Part shown: positions 26,106 to 35,299 of the stretch, in pieces
Layout of the letters: every line of letters starts with the position of its first letter
Numbering within the stretch: position 1 is the stretch's first letter
Assembly: GCF_000970025.1 (NCBI RefSeq)
Contig: NZ_CP009528.1
Span: forward strand, 3,893,168-3,957,167
DNA: 64,000 nt
Reading direction: 5' to 3'
DNA from: Methanosarcina barkeri MS
GTDB taxonomy: Archaea > Halobacteriota > Methanosarcinia > Methanosarcinales > Methanosarcinaceae
Notes under the pieces: model-generated
What the model saw: only the letters and a program-made list of their open reading frames with translations
The model's database searches: none
What the model was told of the DNA's origin: nothing
Position numbers and translations under genes: made by a program

Positions 26106-29006
26106 TCATTCCCAGAACTTCTTCGTCTTCACATAATTCCTTTCCGCAACCAGAATATCCCTGTAAAATGCCTCTTCGTCCACCCTCATTTTTTCAATAA
26201 CCCTTGACGCCGTTTCAGGCCCAACCCCTCTGCTCGCAAGCGCAATAACCGCCTTTTTTCCCTGCGAATGCACTATACTCGCGTTTCTATAAACTCTCTG
26301 TATCCGTTTCTTTTCTTCAGGGGTAACCTTAACCTTTTTTGCCTGTTTTTTGACAAGGTTGATTTCCTCTTCTTCCCAGGGTTTGAGGGCTGCAATCATC
26401 CTGGACTCGCAGACCGGGCAGACGATTTCTTCAGGGACGTTCTTTACCTGCCGGCGGGAAGTCCATTTCTTGCAGTTCGTACAGAATAGAACGATTCTGT
26501 CGTTCATAATGCGTTCCTTAAGTGCAAGCACGATTGATCGGTCGGCTTTCTCCGGTGCGACCAGGTCTTTTTTCATGGCAAAACCGGCTGAACCGATTGG
26601 GGTTGGAAGGGAAACTTCAACTGAAATCTCGCCGGCTGCAAGTTTTGTAAGGACTTCTTTTGTCCTCGGGACGTCAAGCAGGTCGTGAAAGATTTCCCGA
26701 ATAACCTCGTCGTACATTGAAGATCCCTGGTAGATTTCCAGCAGCTTTTTCATGCTGATCCGGTCGTAGTCAATGTCCCGGGAAAGGGCTCCGAATTTTC
26801 GGGCAACGTGAACCATTTTCCATTTCATCAGAGTTGTGTTTTTCAGGGTCATTTCTATGATCGGCTCAACGTGTTCGGGACGGAGGGAGAGAAGCATATC
26901 CCGAATCTGGAAAGAGCCTACCCGGCGCGGAAGGGTCAACCGAATCCTGTAGGGGTCGACTTCCTGGGCGACACTGCTCCCGAAGCGGGCTGAAAGAAGT
27001 GAGGTCAGGACTCTCGCAAGAGTGCCGTTTGTGTTATGGCCAAAACAGGCGTTCAGAGTCACAGAATCTCCTTCGTCTTCGATCACAATCGTGCTCGCAT
27101 CAGGCAGGGGGAAGTCTCCTTCTACGTGTTCACGTACCAGGCGGATTAATTCGAGCACTGCATTTCTTGTTACCGGATATTTCGCCTGAAGCTGTTCGGC
27201 AATAGCTTCATCGTCAAGTTCTGCGCGGATAAAAGCTGCAATTTCCGCCCTTAGCTTTCCTACATCCTGAGCGACCTCAAAAGGCACAGGGATTTCTTCA
27301 CCGGTCCAGCTTGGAACCTCACCCTTACCTTCCACGGGCTCGACTTTGATTCTGTCCTTTCCCTGCTCGCGGTCAGGCATCTCAACGACCCGCCACATGT
27401 AGCCTTTCGTTATGAAAACGGCGCCCTGTTCCGCAAAGTTTACGACAAAGGCTTCATCCAGCACGCCGACTGATTTTCCACTTACAATATCATAGATCTC
27501 GTACTTCTTTTCGTCCGGGATCATGGAAAGGTTCTCGTAATAGTATTCCCGGCTTTTCCTGCGCCTCTTGACGATATTTGAACCTTTTTCATGCCAGACA
27601 AGTCTGTAATCCCCTATCTGGTCCACAACCCTTTGCAGTTCTTCAAGCTGCAGATCCCGGAATGGGTACGTCCGTTGAAGAATCCTGAGAATTTTATCAA
27701 TTTCAATCTCCCCGAAATCCATAACCATGCCTGCAATCTGATTTGCCACGACATCCAGGGATTTTATATGCGGAGAAACCTCTTCCACCCTGCCTTCCAG
27801 TGCAGCTTTCGTAATTGCCATACTTTCTGCAGTATCGTCGACTTCCATAGAAACGATAGTGCCTCGGGAAACAGAATGCAGCTTATGCCCGGCTCTTCCG
27901 ACTCTCTGGAGCAGCCGTGAAACCTGGCGTGGAGACCCGTACTGGACCACCTGGTCGACGTTTCCGATATCGATTCCAAGCTCCATTGACGAGGTGCAGA
28001 TAAGGCCTTTCAGGGCTCCGGATTTGAAAGCTTCCTCAGCTTCCACACGGGCTTCAAAAGAAAGCGAGCCATGGTGTACCCCTATGGATGTCCCGAGTTT
28101 CCGAAAACCGGTAGCTAGAGCTTCGGCACTCTGCCGCGTATTTACAAAAATAAGAGTGGACTGACTATCTTCGACAATTTTCCGGATGCAGAGCAGGTGA
28201 GAGGCAAATTCAGGCTCGCAGCCAACTGTTTTTGCAATTTTCAAGACTTCTTTTTCCTGTATTTTTCCTTTTTCTGAAACCTGAGGGTTGACAACATCGA
28301 ACTCAAGCAGTTTCAACAGGGCTACCTCAATTACAGTGAAATCCCTTCCATTGCCTGCCAGGAACTTTGCAATTTCCCAGGGGTTCCCGACTGTTGCAGA
28401 AAGCCCGATTCTCTGGAACTCGCCTGAAATTTCCACAAGCCTCTCAAGCCCAACAGCCAGCTGAGTTCCACGTTTTGAACCTGCAAGCTCATGGATTTCG
28501 TCTATCACGACATGAGTCACGGTTTCAAGGTTCTGGCGCAGGCGGGAGCCGGTAAACATTGCCTGCAAGGTCTCAGGAGTAGTGATCAGTACATCAGGGG
28601 GATTTTTCGACTGGCGCTGTCTTTCACTTTGCGGAGTATCCCCATGCCGAACCTGGACTTTGATGTCGAGCAACTGCCCGAGGATTTCAATACGAGAAAG
28701 CATATCCCTGTTAAGTGCCCTCAATGGAGTTATATAAAGGGCTGAGATTCCCTTTCTGGCTTCAGGTTTCTTTTTCAGGATACTATCAAAAACAGGCAGC
28801 ACGGCTGATTCGGTCTTGCCTGAACCCGTAGGAGCTATCAAAAGAGTATGCTTTCCATCCATTATGTGAGGAAATGACCTTTCCTGAGGTTCTGTGGGTT
28901 TTGTAAAGCCAAGAGTTTTGATGGCTTCCTGAATCTTTGGGTGAAAAGTATTAAAGATGTTATGAAACGTCATGTTTTTGTAATCAGTTTTGGTTAAATT
29001 GTTCAA
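26106..29006 (-). CDS. lhr: Lhr-type superfamily 2 helicase
   Basis: A 966-residue ATP-dependent nucleic-acid helicase of the archaeal Lhr-core type. RecA domain 1 has [17 protein letters not shown] (motif I), TPLRALNRD (Ia), [16 protein letters not shown] (DEIH, motif II) and GLSATVG (motif III). RecA domain 2 has [29 protein letters not shown]-like motif V and [11 protein letters not shown] (motif VI). The winged-helix and Lhr core domain follow, and a zinc-binding Cys set (CTNC-x(14)-CPVC) sits near the C-terminus. Archaeal Lhr enzymes act in DNA repair and recombination. The start ATG gives a normal length. The last 98 codons also occur as a broken copy at 25549-25842. Confidence 0.9.
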   Translation of the reverse strand: MNNLTKTDYKNMTFHNIFNTFHPKIQEAIKTLGFTKPTEPQERSFPHIMDGKHTLLIAPTGSGKTESAVLPVFDSILKKKPEARKGISALYITPLRALNRDMLSRIEILGQLLDIKVQVRHGDTPQSERQRQSKNPPDVLITTPETLQAMFTGSRLRQNLETVTHVVIDEIHELAGSKRGTQLAVGLERLVEISGEFQRIGLSATVGNPWEIAKFLAGNGRDFTVIEVALLKLLEFDVVNPQVSEKGKIQEKEVLKIAKTVGCEPEFASHLLCIRKIVEDSQSTLIFVNTRQSAEALATGFRKLGTSIGVHHGSLSFEARVEAEEAFKSGALKGLICTSSMELGIDIGNVDQVVQYGSPRQVSRLLQRVGRAGHKLHSVSRGTIVSMEVDDTAESMAITKAALEGRVEEVSPHIKSLDVVANQIAGMVMDFGEIEIDKILRILQRTYPFRDLQLEELQRVVDQIGDYRLVWHEKGSNIVKRRRKSREYYYENLSMIPDEKKYEIYDIVSGKSVGVLDEAFVVNFAEQGAVFITKGYMWRVVEMPDREQGKDRIKVEPVEGKGEVPSWTGEEIPVPFEVAQDVGKLRAEIAAFIRAELDDEAIAEQLQAKYPVTRNAVLELIRLVREHVEGDFPLPDASTIVIEDEGDSVTLNACFGHNTNGTLARVLTSLLSARFGSSVAQEVDPYRIRLTLPRRVGSFQIRDMLLSLRPEHVEPIIEMTLKNTTLMKWKMVHVARKFGALSRDIDYDRISMKKLLEIYQGSSMYDEVIREIFHDLLDVPRTKEVLTKLAAGEISVEVSLPTPIGSAGFAMKKDLVAPEKADRSIVLALKERIMNDRIVLFCTNCKKWTSRRQVKNVPEEIVCPVCESRMIAALKPWEEEEINLVKKQAKKVKVTPEEKKRIQRVYRNASIVHSQGKKAVIALASRGVGPETASRVIEKMRVDEEAFYRDILVAERNYVKTKKFWE

Positions 29007-29179
29007 TTGTTGTGTTAGCTGGCATCAGTATAAATGTTTCTATGCAAGTAGTTTCTATTCAAGCGTGGAAATAAAGTGAGTTAGACAAATAGAAAAGCAA
29101 GAAGAAAAGTGTCAGAAAACGCTTAATTTATTTCTTTTATTTTAATATATTTATTTTATATTTTAGAGTTTATCGTAGT

Positions 29180-29233
29180 CGATCTTTTTCCACAGTTCGA
29201 TCTTTTTCCACAGTTCGATCTTTTTCCACAGTT
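29180..29233. repeat. 18-bp tandem repeat, 3 copies
   Basis: Three perfect copies of cgatctttttccacagtt at 29180, 29198 and 29216, upstream of lhr. Confidence 0.97.
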
Positions 29234-29266
29234 ATTCGATTTTAACATCCGATATCCTTTACACAT

Positions 29267-29524
29267 TCAATGTTCTTCAGTTTCTTCGAGGCACGCAGTG
29301 AAAGGGAACGCTTCAGCCCATCCAAACCCGCCAGGAATAAGGACATGGAACGTTTCCCTTCTTTCTCCTTTCTCTACTTCCAGCTTCTCAATATGGCTCA
29401 GATTTGTTTCAAAACCCTCTTCAGGTTCCTTGAAATCCCTGATATCGTCAAGGTCAAGTACTCCACTGGAGCAGTACAACATTTGAACATTATCTAAAAT
29501 CCATCTCTTACTAACTAATACCAT
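29267..29524 (-). CDS. Small hypothetical protein
   Basis: An 85-residue acidic cytosolic protein (SKRWILDNVQMLYCSSGVLDLDDIRDFKEPEEG...FHVLIPGGFGWAEAFPF) of no family I recognise. The start codon (29522-29524) is preceded on its strand by ggtggtgggatt, a good ribosome site, and the composition looks coding. A zinc-free mixed alpha/beta fold is possible. The overlapping plus-strand frames are less protein-like. Confidence 0.55.
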   Translation of the reverse strand: MVLVSKRWILDNVQMLYCSSGVLDLDDIRDFKEPEEGFETNLSHIEKLEVEKGERRETFHVLIPGGFGWAEAFPFTACLEETEEH

Positions 29525-29807
29525 AATCCCACCACCCTATTATTTAACTTTTGAACCGTTAAAACACCCCCTGGTTTTTTCTCAACTACCGAGCATGGTT
29601 CACTTCGGTAATGATAAATTGTTTATCTGGAGCTCTATTTAACGTTTAAGGATCTAAAAATATAATGGAATTCAACTCTTGTACATACACATAGTTACCA
29701 GACTCTTCAATAAAACTCAGGCATTTAATCTGGTTTTGTTGCAGAAATTTCAGAAAGTACAACGGATACAAAAATTGTTACATTTATCGTAATAAATGCC
29801 CGAATGA

Positions 29808-30204
29808 ATGTTAGAGAAGTACTTTAGGGATAAACTCGAATTAATAAAACCGACTACAGAGCTTGAAGAGACTGCTTTAGAATATAAAAAAGAACACTTT
29901 GATATCGGAGAATACGAATTACATGGCAACGCTCTGCTTGACAAAACAGAGCTTTATTTTACGTAATTACGGACACAGTGGTTACGGTGTACATCCCTCC
30001 GAACGCAAAAAAGGTTATGCCACACAAATGCTGAAAATGACACTCGAATATGCGAGAAAAATTAGATTATCAAAAGTGATGCTTGCATGTTATAAAGATA
30101 ATGAAGCTTCAAGTAAAATAATTCAGAAGTACAATGGTATCTTTGAAAAAGAGATTTTACATTCCAATAGAAAAATTGTACAGGTATACTGGATAACCTT
30201 ATGA
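29808..30204 (+). pseudogene. GNAT acetyltransferase with internal deletion and frameshift
   Basis: From ATG 29808 the frame encodes a typical N-terminus (DKLELIKPTTELEETALEYKKEHFD...LLDKTELYF) and stops at TAA near 29965. A second frame then continues with LRNYGHSGYGVHPSERKKGYATQMLKM, the acetyl-CoA-binding motif, and ends VQVYWITL. Compared with family members, roughly 45 residues between the two parts are missing and the frame shifts. The acetyl-CoA half alone is open from TTG 29899 but lacks the rest of the fold. Confidence 0.75.
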
Positions 30205-30208
30205 GTTT

Positions 30209-30287
30209 TGTGTAGTTGATGGGAACTAATATAAATTTTAAGTATGTGTCGAATCCAATCTAAAGGGCAGCCCCAGTCAACTACACA
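30209..30287. repeat. Small inverted-repeat element (about 79 bp)
   Basis: Perfect 11-bp termini TGTGTAGTTGA (30209-30219) and TCAACTACACA (30277-30287) bound a short AT-rich interior with ggcagcccc near the right end. It may be a MITE or the fused ends of a deleted insertion sequence. No target duplication is evident. Confidence 0.55.
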
Positions 30288-30365
30288 GTACCGTTTTTAT
30301 TTAACGAGCTATTATGAAAGTCATTTGTTAAAAATGTAGTCATTTTGGGAGAAAATTACTGTATT

Positions 30366-30596
30366 ATGGAGAAGAATTCTTTCTCCTTGATTATAGAGCT
30401 GAAAACTCAGATCAGGGCCATTTACGAACAGATTTGTGCAAAGAACAGCTAACTCAAAGACCAAAACGAGAATACGCACAAGCAGGCGGCCCACATTCAA
30501 CCGCTGATTCTGAACAACAACCGGCTAAATCTCAAGCTACTTCCGGAAATTACGGAAAACAAAAAGCTATGGTGGAAATTTTGGAATATTTTTTAA
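30366..30596 (+). pseudogene. Relic of a transposase N-terminal coiled coil (IS66-like)
   Basis: From ATG 30366 the frame reads NSFSLIIELKTQIRAIYEQICAKNS, a TAA, then LKDQNENTHKQAAHIQPLILNNNRLN. The pattern resembles the coiled-coil N-terminus of IS66-type transposases. The in-frame stop and absence of any catalytic part make it a relic. The family assignment is tentative. Confidence 0.45.
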
Positions 30597-30657
30597 GCAA
30601 TGCTGATATTATTTCAAATAGAACAGTTATAAAAATAGATATTTCTGAGTGATATTG

Positions 30658-31053
30658 ATGAAAATACGCAAAAAAAGGCCAGAAGAAAATTCAGGAATTA
30701 TATTTGGAGGCGTACTTTTTTTTATTGTAATGGCTTTAATTCTTAAGACGAGTACTTTGTTAAATATTTCTAATCAAATAATTGTTTGGGTTACTGTTGG
30801 TCTTGCCGCTCTAATGGTAACCACAGGACATTATATAGTCTCAAGAAAAGTAATTGACGAAAAAACGAGAAATGAAGACATAATAGCTATAAAAGGAAAT
30901 CTGATAGGTTATTTTTTATGGATCATTGTATTAATAATTGCGGACTTATTAAAAATTGGAATTAGTACATTTGTAATGTTAGTAGGAGGTTACGCTACAA
31001 TACTTTTGGTTTTAGTATATATGGATAAGAGAGTCATTAAGGAGCAAAAATAG
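30658..31053 (+). CDS. Small four-helix membrane protein, unknown
   Basis: About 131 residues with four hydrophobic helices: IIFGGVLFFIVMALIL, IIVWVTVGLAALMVTTGHYIV, LIGYFLWIIVLIIADLL and TFVMLVGGYATILLVLVYM. The basic N-terminus (MKIRKKRPEEN) from ATG 30658 is more natural than the ATG nine bases upstream. Gly-rich helices and short loops suggest a small integral membrane protein. I recognise no family, and neighbours give no clue. Confidence 0.6.
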   Translation: MKIRKKRPEENSGIIFGGVLFFIVMALILKTSTLLNISNQIIVWVTVGLAALMVTTGHYIVSRKVIDEKTRNEDIIAIKGNLIGYFLWIIVLIIADLLKIGISTFVMLVGGYATILLVLVYMDKRVIKEQK

Positions 31054-31112
31054 TTTCACAGTGGATATTTTTGCCCAATCCCTCCAAAAGTTGAATTAAG
31101 AGTATTCCACTC

Positions 31113-31170
31113 ATTCAAAGAAGAGTTTTAAGCGTAGGGGTCCCATAACGCCTTGTTGACTCTAAAAGAG
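31113..31170 (-). pseudogene. Short relic of an frhB 3' end
   Basis: The minus strand of 31128-31166 encodes FRVNKALWDPYA-stop, matching the FrhB C-terminus FGINKGLRNPYA-stop at 39497. Similarity continues past the stop codon (agaagagtttta against agaggagtttta). Only about 55 bases remain. Confidence 0.5.
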
Positions 31171-31361
31171 TTGCCAAATTCCTTTTTAGAATTTATCTGA
31201 AAACTTCCCTCCACGCCCGCATGCTCACAAAGTGAGCAGATATCGGGCGGCCACTGGCAGAAAAAGAAGAAAAAGGATATAGTCATGCATAGAGTATTTT
31301 TCTACAGCGATATATAAGATCATACGGATATGTTGTATTATAAAAAGGAGAACACTACAGA

Positions 31362-31550
31362 ACAAAAAAGTTTACTGTTGTCATCGAAAAGGATAAGGAT
31401 GGAATTTACATAGCTTCTGTTCCGGAACTCCCTGGATGCCATACTCAGGCTGAAACGCTTGACGAGTTAAGCAGAAGGATAAAAGAGGCGATTGAACTCT
31501 ACATTGAAGTTGAAGCCGAGAAAGGACAAGAAAAGCATCTTGATTTTTAA
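31362..31550 (+). pseudogene. HicB-like gene without a usable start codon
   Basis: The plus strand encodes a complete HicB core: KKFTVVIEKDKDGIYIASVPELPGCHTQAETLDELSRRIKEAIELYIEVEAEKGQEKHLDF-stop. A strong ribosome site, aaggag (31345-31350), lies upstream, but the codon where the family starts (before KKFTVV) is ACA at 31362-31364, and no ATG, GTG or TTG precedes it in frame after the TAA at 31341. It is probably a start-codon loss. HicA is not seen. It is similar to the HicB-like gene at 21 kb. Confidence 0.65.
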
Positions 31551-31568
31551 TTTTTGCAGTGAAACTAT

Positions 31569-31934
31569 TCAATTAGAGCCATCATTATTTTTAGTCTTCA
31601 GAATATCGAGTATCACAAGAATCTCATCTTTTAAAGCAGGAATATCGACTTTAACAGTATGCCAAACATCTTCCAAATTAATTCCAAAATAATGATGAAT
31701 CAATCGATCTCTCATTCCAGCAATGTCCCTCCAGGGAACTTGAGGATACTTTTCGCGGAGATCTTTGGATAAGTTTTTAGTGGCTTCACCTATAATCTCA
31801 ATTTGCCTGATAGTCCCATCTTGAACTAGATTGCTAGACGAAAAATCTTTTTTTTCCATACCTCTAGTATATTCTTCAATACGTTCAATTGAATCGAGGA
31901 TGTGGCGAAGATAAATCGAGTCATTTTTTCTCAT
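31569..31934 (-). CDS. hepT: HEPN-domain toxin (DUF86 / HepT-like)
   Basis: A 121-residue all-helical HEPN protein, the ribonuclease-type toxin of HEPN/MNT toxin-antitoxin modules. The catalytic R-x4-H motif is visible as RDRLIH at residues 75-80, in the classic context [19 protein letters not shown]. The N-terminus [16 protein letters not shown] is typical. It overlaps the upstream MNT gene by 4 bases, so the pair is cotranscribed, with the antitoxin translated first. In characterised pairs MNT silences HEPN by AMPylation of a Tyr near the active site; Tyr82 here (HHYFG) is the likely target. Confidence 0.88.
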   Translation of the reverse strand: MRKNDSIYLRHILDSIERIEEYTRGMEKKDFSSSNLVQDGTIRQIEIIGEATKNLSKDLREKYPQVPWRDIAGMRDRLIHHYFGINLEDVWHTVKVDIPALKDEILVILDILKTKNNDGSN

Positions 31935-32227
31935 GCAGAGATCACTTTTGCTTCTTTTTTAATTTCTTCAATAAGGTATGGGCTTATCGACCCTTCGGTT
32001 AGTAAATCGACTTTTACTCCAAGAAACTCTGATAGCTCTCTCTCAATTCTAACCATAGTGAGCAGACCTTTCGTTTCAGAAAACTCTACAAGAACGTCGA
32101 TATCACTTTCTGGTCTTTCTTCTCCTCTTGCATAAGACCCAAAAATAGCTACCTTTGTTGCTCCTTCTTTCTTGAGGAATGAAGATATTTTTTCGAATAA
32201 CTCTTTATTTTGGGAAGCACTCTCCAT
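31931..32227 (-). CDS. mntA: MNT-type nucleotidyltransferase antitoxin
   Basis: A 98-residue minimal nucleotidyltransferase, partner of the downstream HEPN toxin. The catalytic pattern is complete: [20 protein letters not shown], with Gly30-Ser31 and the metal-binding Asp42 and Asp44. The short length is normal. The ATG start at 32225-32227 gives the usual N-terminal helix [14 protein letters not shown] decayed homologue is at 16485-16670. Confidence 0.88.
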   Translation of the reverse strand: MESASQNKELFEKISSFLKKEGATKVAIFGSYARGEERPESDIDVLVEFSETKGLLTMVRIERELSEFLGVKVDLLTEGSISPYLIEEIKKEAKVISA

Positions 32228-33103
32228 ATCAGCATAATTTCGTTTGTTACAATTTAAACATATCCTGATGAAAGAGAGCCACTTGTTTTGTCTTAGAATA
32301 ATTTTGTTTTGTCAATTATAATCTCTATTCGGCAGGTCGACATAAGATATTTTAATATTTTTCTTGATATCGTTTTTGAATATTTGATAAATATACATTA
32401 GATTTAAAGCTGGTTAACGTGTGGCTCAACTCCCACGACACATATAAACACTAAATCATTTTTCCATTAAAGTTTAGTATGAGATTTTATGTTTGGATCA
32501 GATGTAAACCTCACAATTGCATATAGTAAAGGATCATCATATCAAAATCACCATCATTAAAAATCATCGAAAATGAAATGTCGACCTGCCGAATATAGGG
32601 TAATCCTTTCGTTTTATTCAATCACAAAAGAAGGCAGGCGAGCATCTGGTCTGTGTGGCAAACGCCCTAGTAAAGGAAAATCTACTAGAGATAGGCCAGA
32701 TCCGCCTGATAAGCTATTACCTTTGACGCAGAATAATCCTGTAGAAAATCAGATAATGAGCTACCAGAGAGCAGGCAAGAAAATGCAGCAAGTTTCCTAA
32801 ACTACTGTGTTCTTTCTCTTATCTTGATAAATAGTTCTTAAAAAATACTTTATTTGAATATCAATAAAGTATTTTTAGGAAAACAACTGCATAATAAGAT
32901 AATAGCAACATAATCTCAAAAGGTGGCTGTTTTTAGCTCTTAAATTAGTTATTTGCCTGAAAAACTATCTATAAATCAAAGAATCAAAGGAATAGCAACG
33001 TTATATGTTAAAAAGTCGCTGTACTTTCCATCCAGAGATTTCCAGCCCATAATACACTTTTTTTCATAAAGTACTTTGTTTTTATTATAATATGGCTAGA
33101 ATT
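32228..33103. other. Long intergenic region, no supported gene
   Basis: A 75-codon frame at 32573-32800 is basic, Pro/Arg-rich, unlike any family I know and lacks a ribosome site. The stretch 32590-32800 is less AT-rich than its surroundings and could be a gene relic. Nothing else is recognised. Confidence 0.4.
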
Positions 33104-33300
33104 GACTCTGTTCCAAAATCTAGTGATTTTCGCTTTTTTGATTGAAAATATGAATTAGCAAGAAGAATCCGATTATCATCAAAATCAATATTCGACGTCT
33201 AAAGACTTCAATTTTTAAGTTGTATCACAAGGATTGTGACTAATTACAAAATCTAGTGATTTTGAACTTTACATTCATCACTAGATTTTGGTACTGAGTC
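33104..33300. mobile_element. 197-bp MITE with terminal inverted repeats and 8-bp target duplication
   Basis: The termini 33104-33127 and 33277-33300 are 24-bp inverted repeats differing at two positions (left end GACTCTGTTCCAAAATC). They are flanked directly by the 8-bp duplication ctagaatt at 33096-33103 and 33301-33308. The interior has no coding capacity and holds a further internal copy of aaaatctagtgat at 33248-33260, which can pair with the right terminus. A transposase of the matching type is not present in the window. Confidence 0.9.
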
Positions 33301-33444
33301 CTAGAATTGTAAAACAAAAGTTAAGATTCACTACAAAATGCAGTTGTTTTGGTGAAAACTATTGTATTCTTGAAGCCTAATATCTCAATCCTGTATGCCT
33401 TTAGAATGAACGCCGAGCCAGAGCTGTTATAAAACTATGTGCTT

Positions 33445-33726
33445 TCACTCTAGTGTTTCATCTTCATCTCTGTAACGGCGCGTTTTTAGTATTATTTTTC
33501 CGTCATCATCTCTCTCATAATAGAATTCTTGTATTTCTCCGTTTTTGTCCCATATTCTGAATCGCATATTGCTTTTGTCGCAATTGATCATTTCTCCACC
33601 AAATGGACATTCTACTCTGTTTCCTTGTGTAACAACCATTTCGAAAAGCTGCTGTGTGCCAAAAAATATGGGTGAATTGAACCATCCTATGTGCTTGTTA
33701 CATCTGACTTCGCAAGTGACTTTCAT
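33445..33726 (-). CDS. Small hypothetical protein with Cys residues
   Basis: A 93-residue protein (VTCEVRCNKHIGWFNSPIFFGTQQLFEMVVTQGNRVECPFGGEMINCDKSNMRF) with four Cys spaced as two pairs, possibly a zinc or disulfide site, then a charged C-terminus. The composition looks coding, and the ATG at 33724-33726 opens the frame. I do not recognise a family. Confidence 0.5.
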   Translation of the reverse strand: MKVTCEVRCNKHIGWFNSPIFFGTQQLFEMVVTQGNRVECPFGGEMINCDKSNMRFRIWDKNGEIQEFYYERDDDGKIILKTRRYRDEDETLE

Positions 33727-34111
33727 ATTATTACTTTCACAGCTAATGTTAACGTCTCCTTTTGGTTTTTATCGTAATTGTTCGGCTTTTATTATATCTT
33801 TTAGTCTTTTTGTTCTCATATTTGTTTTTCGCTCCGTAACTTCGACTTTCAACTTGTCGATTTTTATAAAAGATATGTATTTTAGCCAGTTTTGTGCTAA
33901 TTTTAATTACAAATTTCTTTACGATTTATAAAAGACTCATTTCATGAGCTAAAAAACTGTGGAGTGTAAAGAACTCTAAACCTTACAAAATTCACTTGAG
34001 TCGTATCATTTTCATAAAAATGTGGTTCAAAACCGAATATTTTATAAATGTATACCAGTAAATTACTAGCACTTTTGAATAAAAACAAAAAAAGACAAAG
34101 GAGAAAAAACC
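33727..34111. other. Intergenic, AT-rich
   Basis: Nothing is supported apart from the strong ribosome site aaggag at 34098-34103 belonging to the hydrolase gene that follows. Confidence 0.4.
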
Positions 34112-34837
34112 ATTTCTTTTATTATTGCTGTTTATGTTGGAGAAGGTATTGTATTAGCAAGTGATAGCCGGACAACCTATTCATATACGGAAACTTTGCC
34201 AAATAAGAAAGTCATTGAACATATTGGAATACATTCTACAAATACTACGGACAAGACCTTTATCTGTCCAAACAGATGTGGTATTTCGGTTTGTGGTGAT
34301 GCTTCAATTTTTGGTATGCCAATAACAAGTTATATACAATCATTTATTAGAGAAAAAATAAATACTAAAAAGAAAGTTGATGAAATACCAGACATGCTGA
34401 TAAAATATTTCAGAAGTTTTGATCCCATACCTGATGCAACTTTTTTAGTAGCTGGTTATAACAAAATAGAAGGTACTTTTAAACAATCCTTATATAATGT
34501 AAGAATTATTGATAGCATTAAAGAAAAAATAGATACTAATACTCAAGGCGCGAGTTGGGCTGGAGAAGCTCTGGTTCTATCAAGACTTTTGCAACCTGTG
34601 AGCCTAAAGAATAACGATGGTTCTTATACAGATTTGCCAGCTCAAACAATATTATGGAATTTTTTCACATTGCAAGACGCAATTGATTTTGCTAAATACG
34701 CGGTTGAAACTACAATCAATACGATGCGTTTTCAAAATGTAGTTGAAACCGTTGGAAACCCAATTGATATTTTAGTCATCCAACCTGAAAAAGATCCATT
34801 TTGGATAAGTAAAAAAGGATTAGGCATTGGCGTTTGA
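34112..34837 (+). CDS. Proteasome-fold (Ntn) hydrolase with apparent ATT start and Ser1
   Basis: A 241-residue protein of the proteasome/HslV-like Ntn-hydrolase superfamily. The signature V-x-E-G-IVLASDSRTT is clear. The first ordinary start in frame is TTG 34196, which would remove this signature. Upstream, aaggag (34098-34103) lies 8 bases before ATT 34112. Starting there gives Met-Ser-Phe-Ile-Ile-Ala; counting Ser as residue 1 puts Asp at position 17 and Lys at 31/32, matching the family's T1-D17-K33 arrangement. So the nucleophile may be Ser rather than Thr. An alternative is loss of an ATG before the preceding ACC (Thr) codon. Later segments (ICPNRCGISVCGDASIFG, GASWAGEALVLSRLLQP) fit the fold. 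It is a single gene; the substrate is unknown. Confidence 0.65.
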   Translation: MSFIIAVYVGEGIVLASDSRTTYSYTETLPNKKVIEHIGIHSTNTTDKTFICPNRCGISVCGDASIFGMPITSYIQSFIREKINTKKKVDEIPDMLIKYFRSFDPIPDATFLVAGYNKIEGTFKQSLYNVRIIDSIKEKIDTNTQGASWAGEALVLSRLLQPVSLKNNDGSYTDLPAQTILWNFFTLQDAIDFAKYAVETTINTMRFQNVVETVGNPIDILVIQPEKDPFWISKKGLGIGV

Positions 34838-34892
34838 TTAAAGGAGATAGAGAATATAAACAAAGTATGGAGTTGAATTTAAGAAATAAGTC

Positions 34893-34981
34893 ACTAGTGT
34901 CGCGTCAATTCTCAAGGATTCAATAATTACGAATAATTTCAATCGATTTTATACGACATTTTGCTTTGACTCGACACTAGT
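34893..34981. mobile_element. 89-bp MITE-like inverted-repeat element
   Basis: Sixteen-bp termini, actagtgtcgcgtcaa at 34893-34908 and its inverse (one mismatch) at 34966-34981, bound an AT-rich interior. No target duplication is clear. It is too short to encode anything. Confidence 0.7.
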
Positions 34982-35299
34982 CTGAAAAGGTAACCAATTG
35001 TAACTTGGCTACATACAATTAACAAAAATCTCAGCTTAATCTTTTTTTAATTGACTTATTACTAATTTCTTTTATATAGTTAAGTAGTGTGTCGACAGTT
35101 TTGTAAATTCTAAATATCAGTACCTAAATACAACCCACATTCCGCAGTATTTTTTCGAAAATCAATATTTTTCCTGATAGTGTTTTTGGGACAGGTACAA
35201 ATAATTTGGATTTTTAGTGGCATTTGGTGAAAATTGAATGATATCGTTTTTTGCCTTTAAATACACCACATAGTTGCTTTTACCTACTACATAAAAATC

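Noticed and set aside
32573-32800. 75-residue basic frame
   Set aside because: Low-complexity, no ribosome site and no recognisable domain; it may be a relic in another frame.
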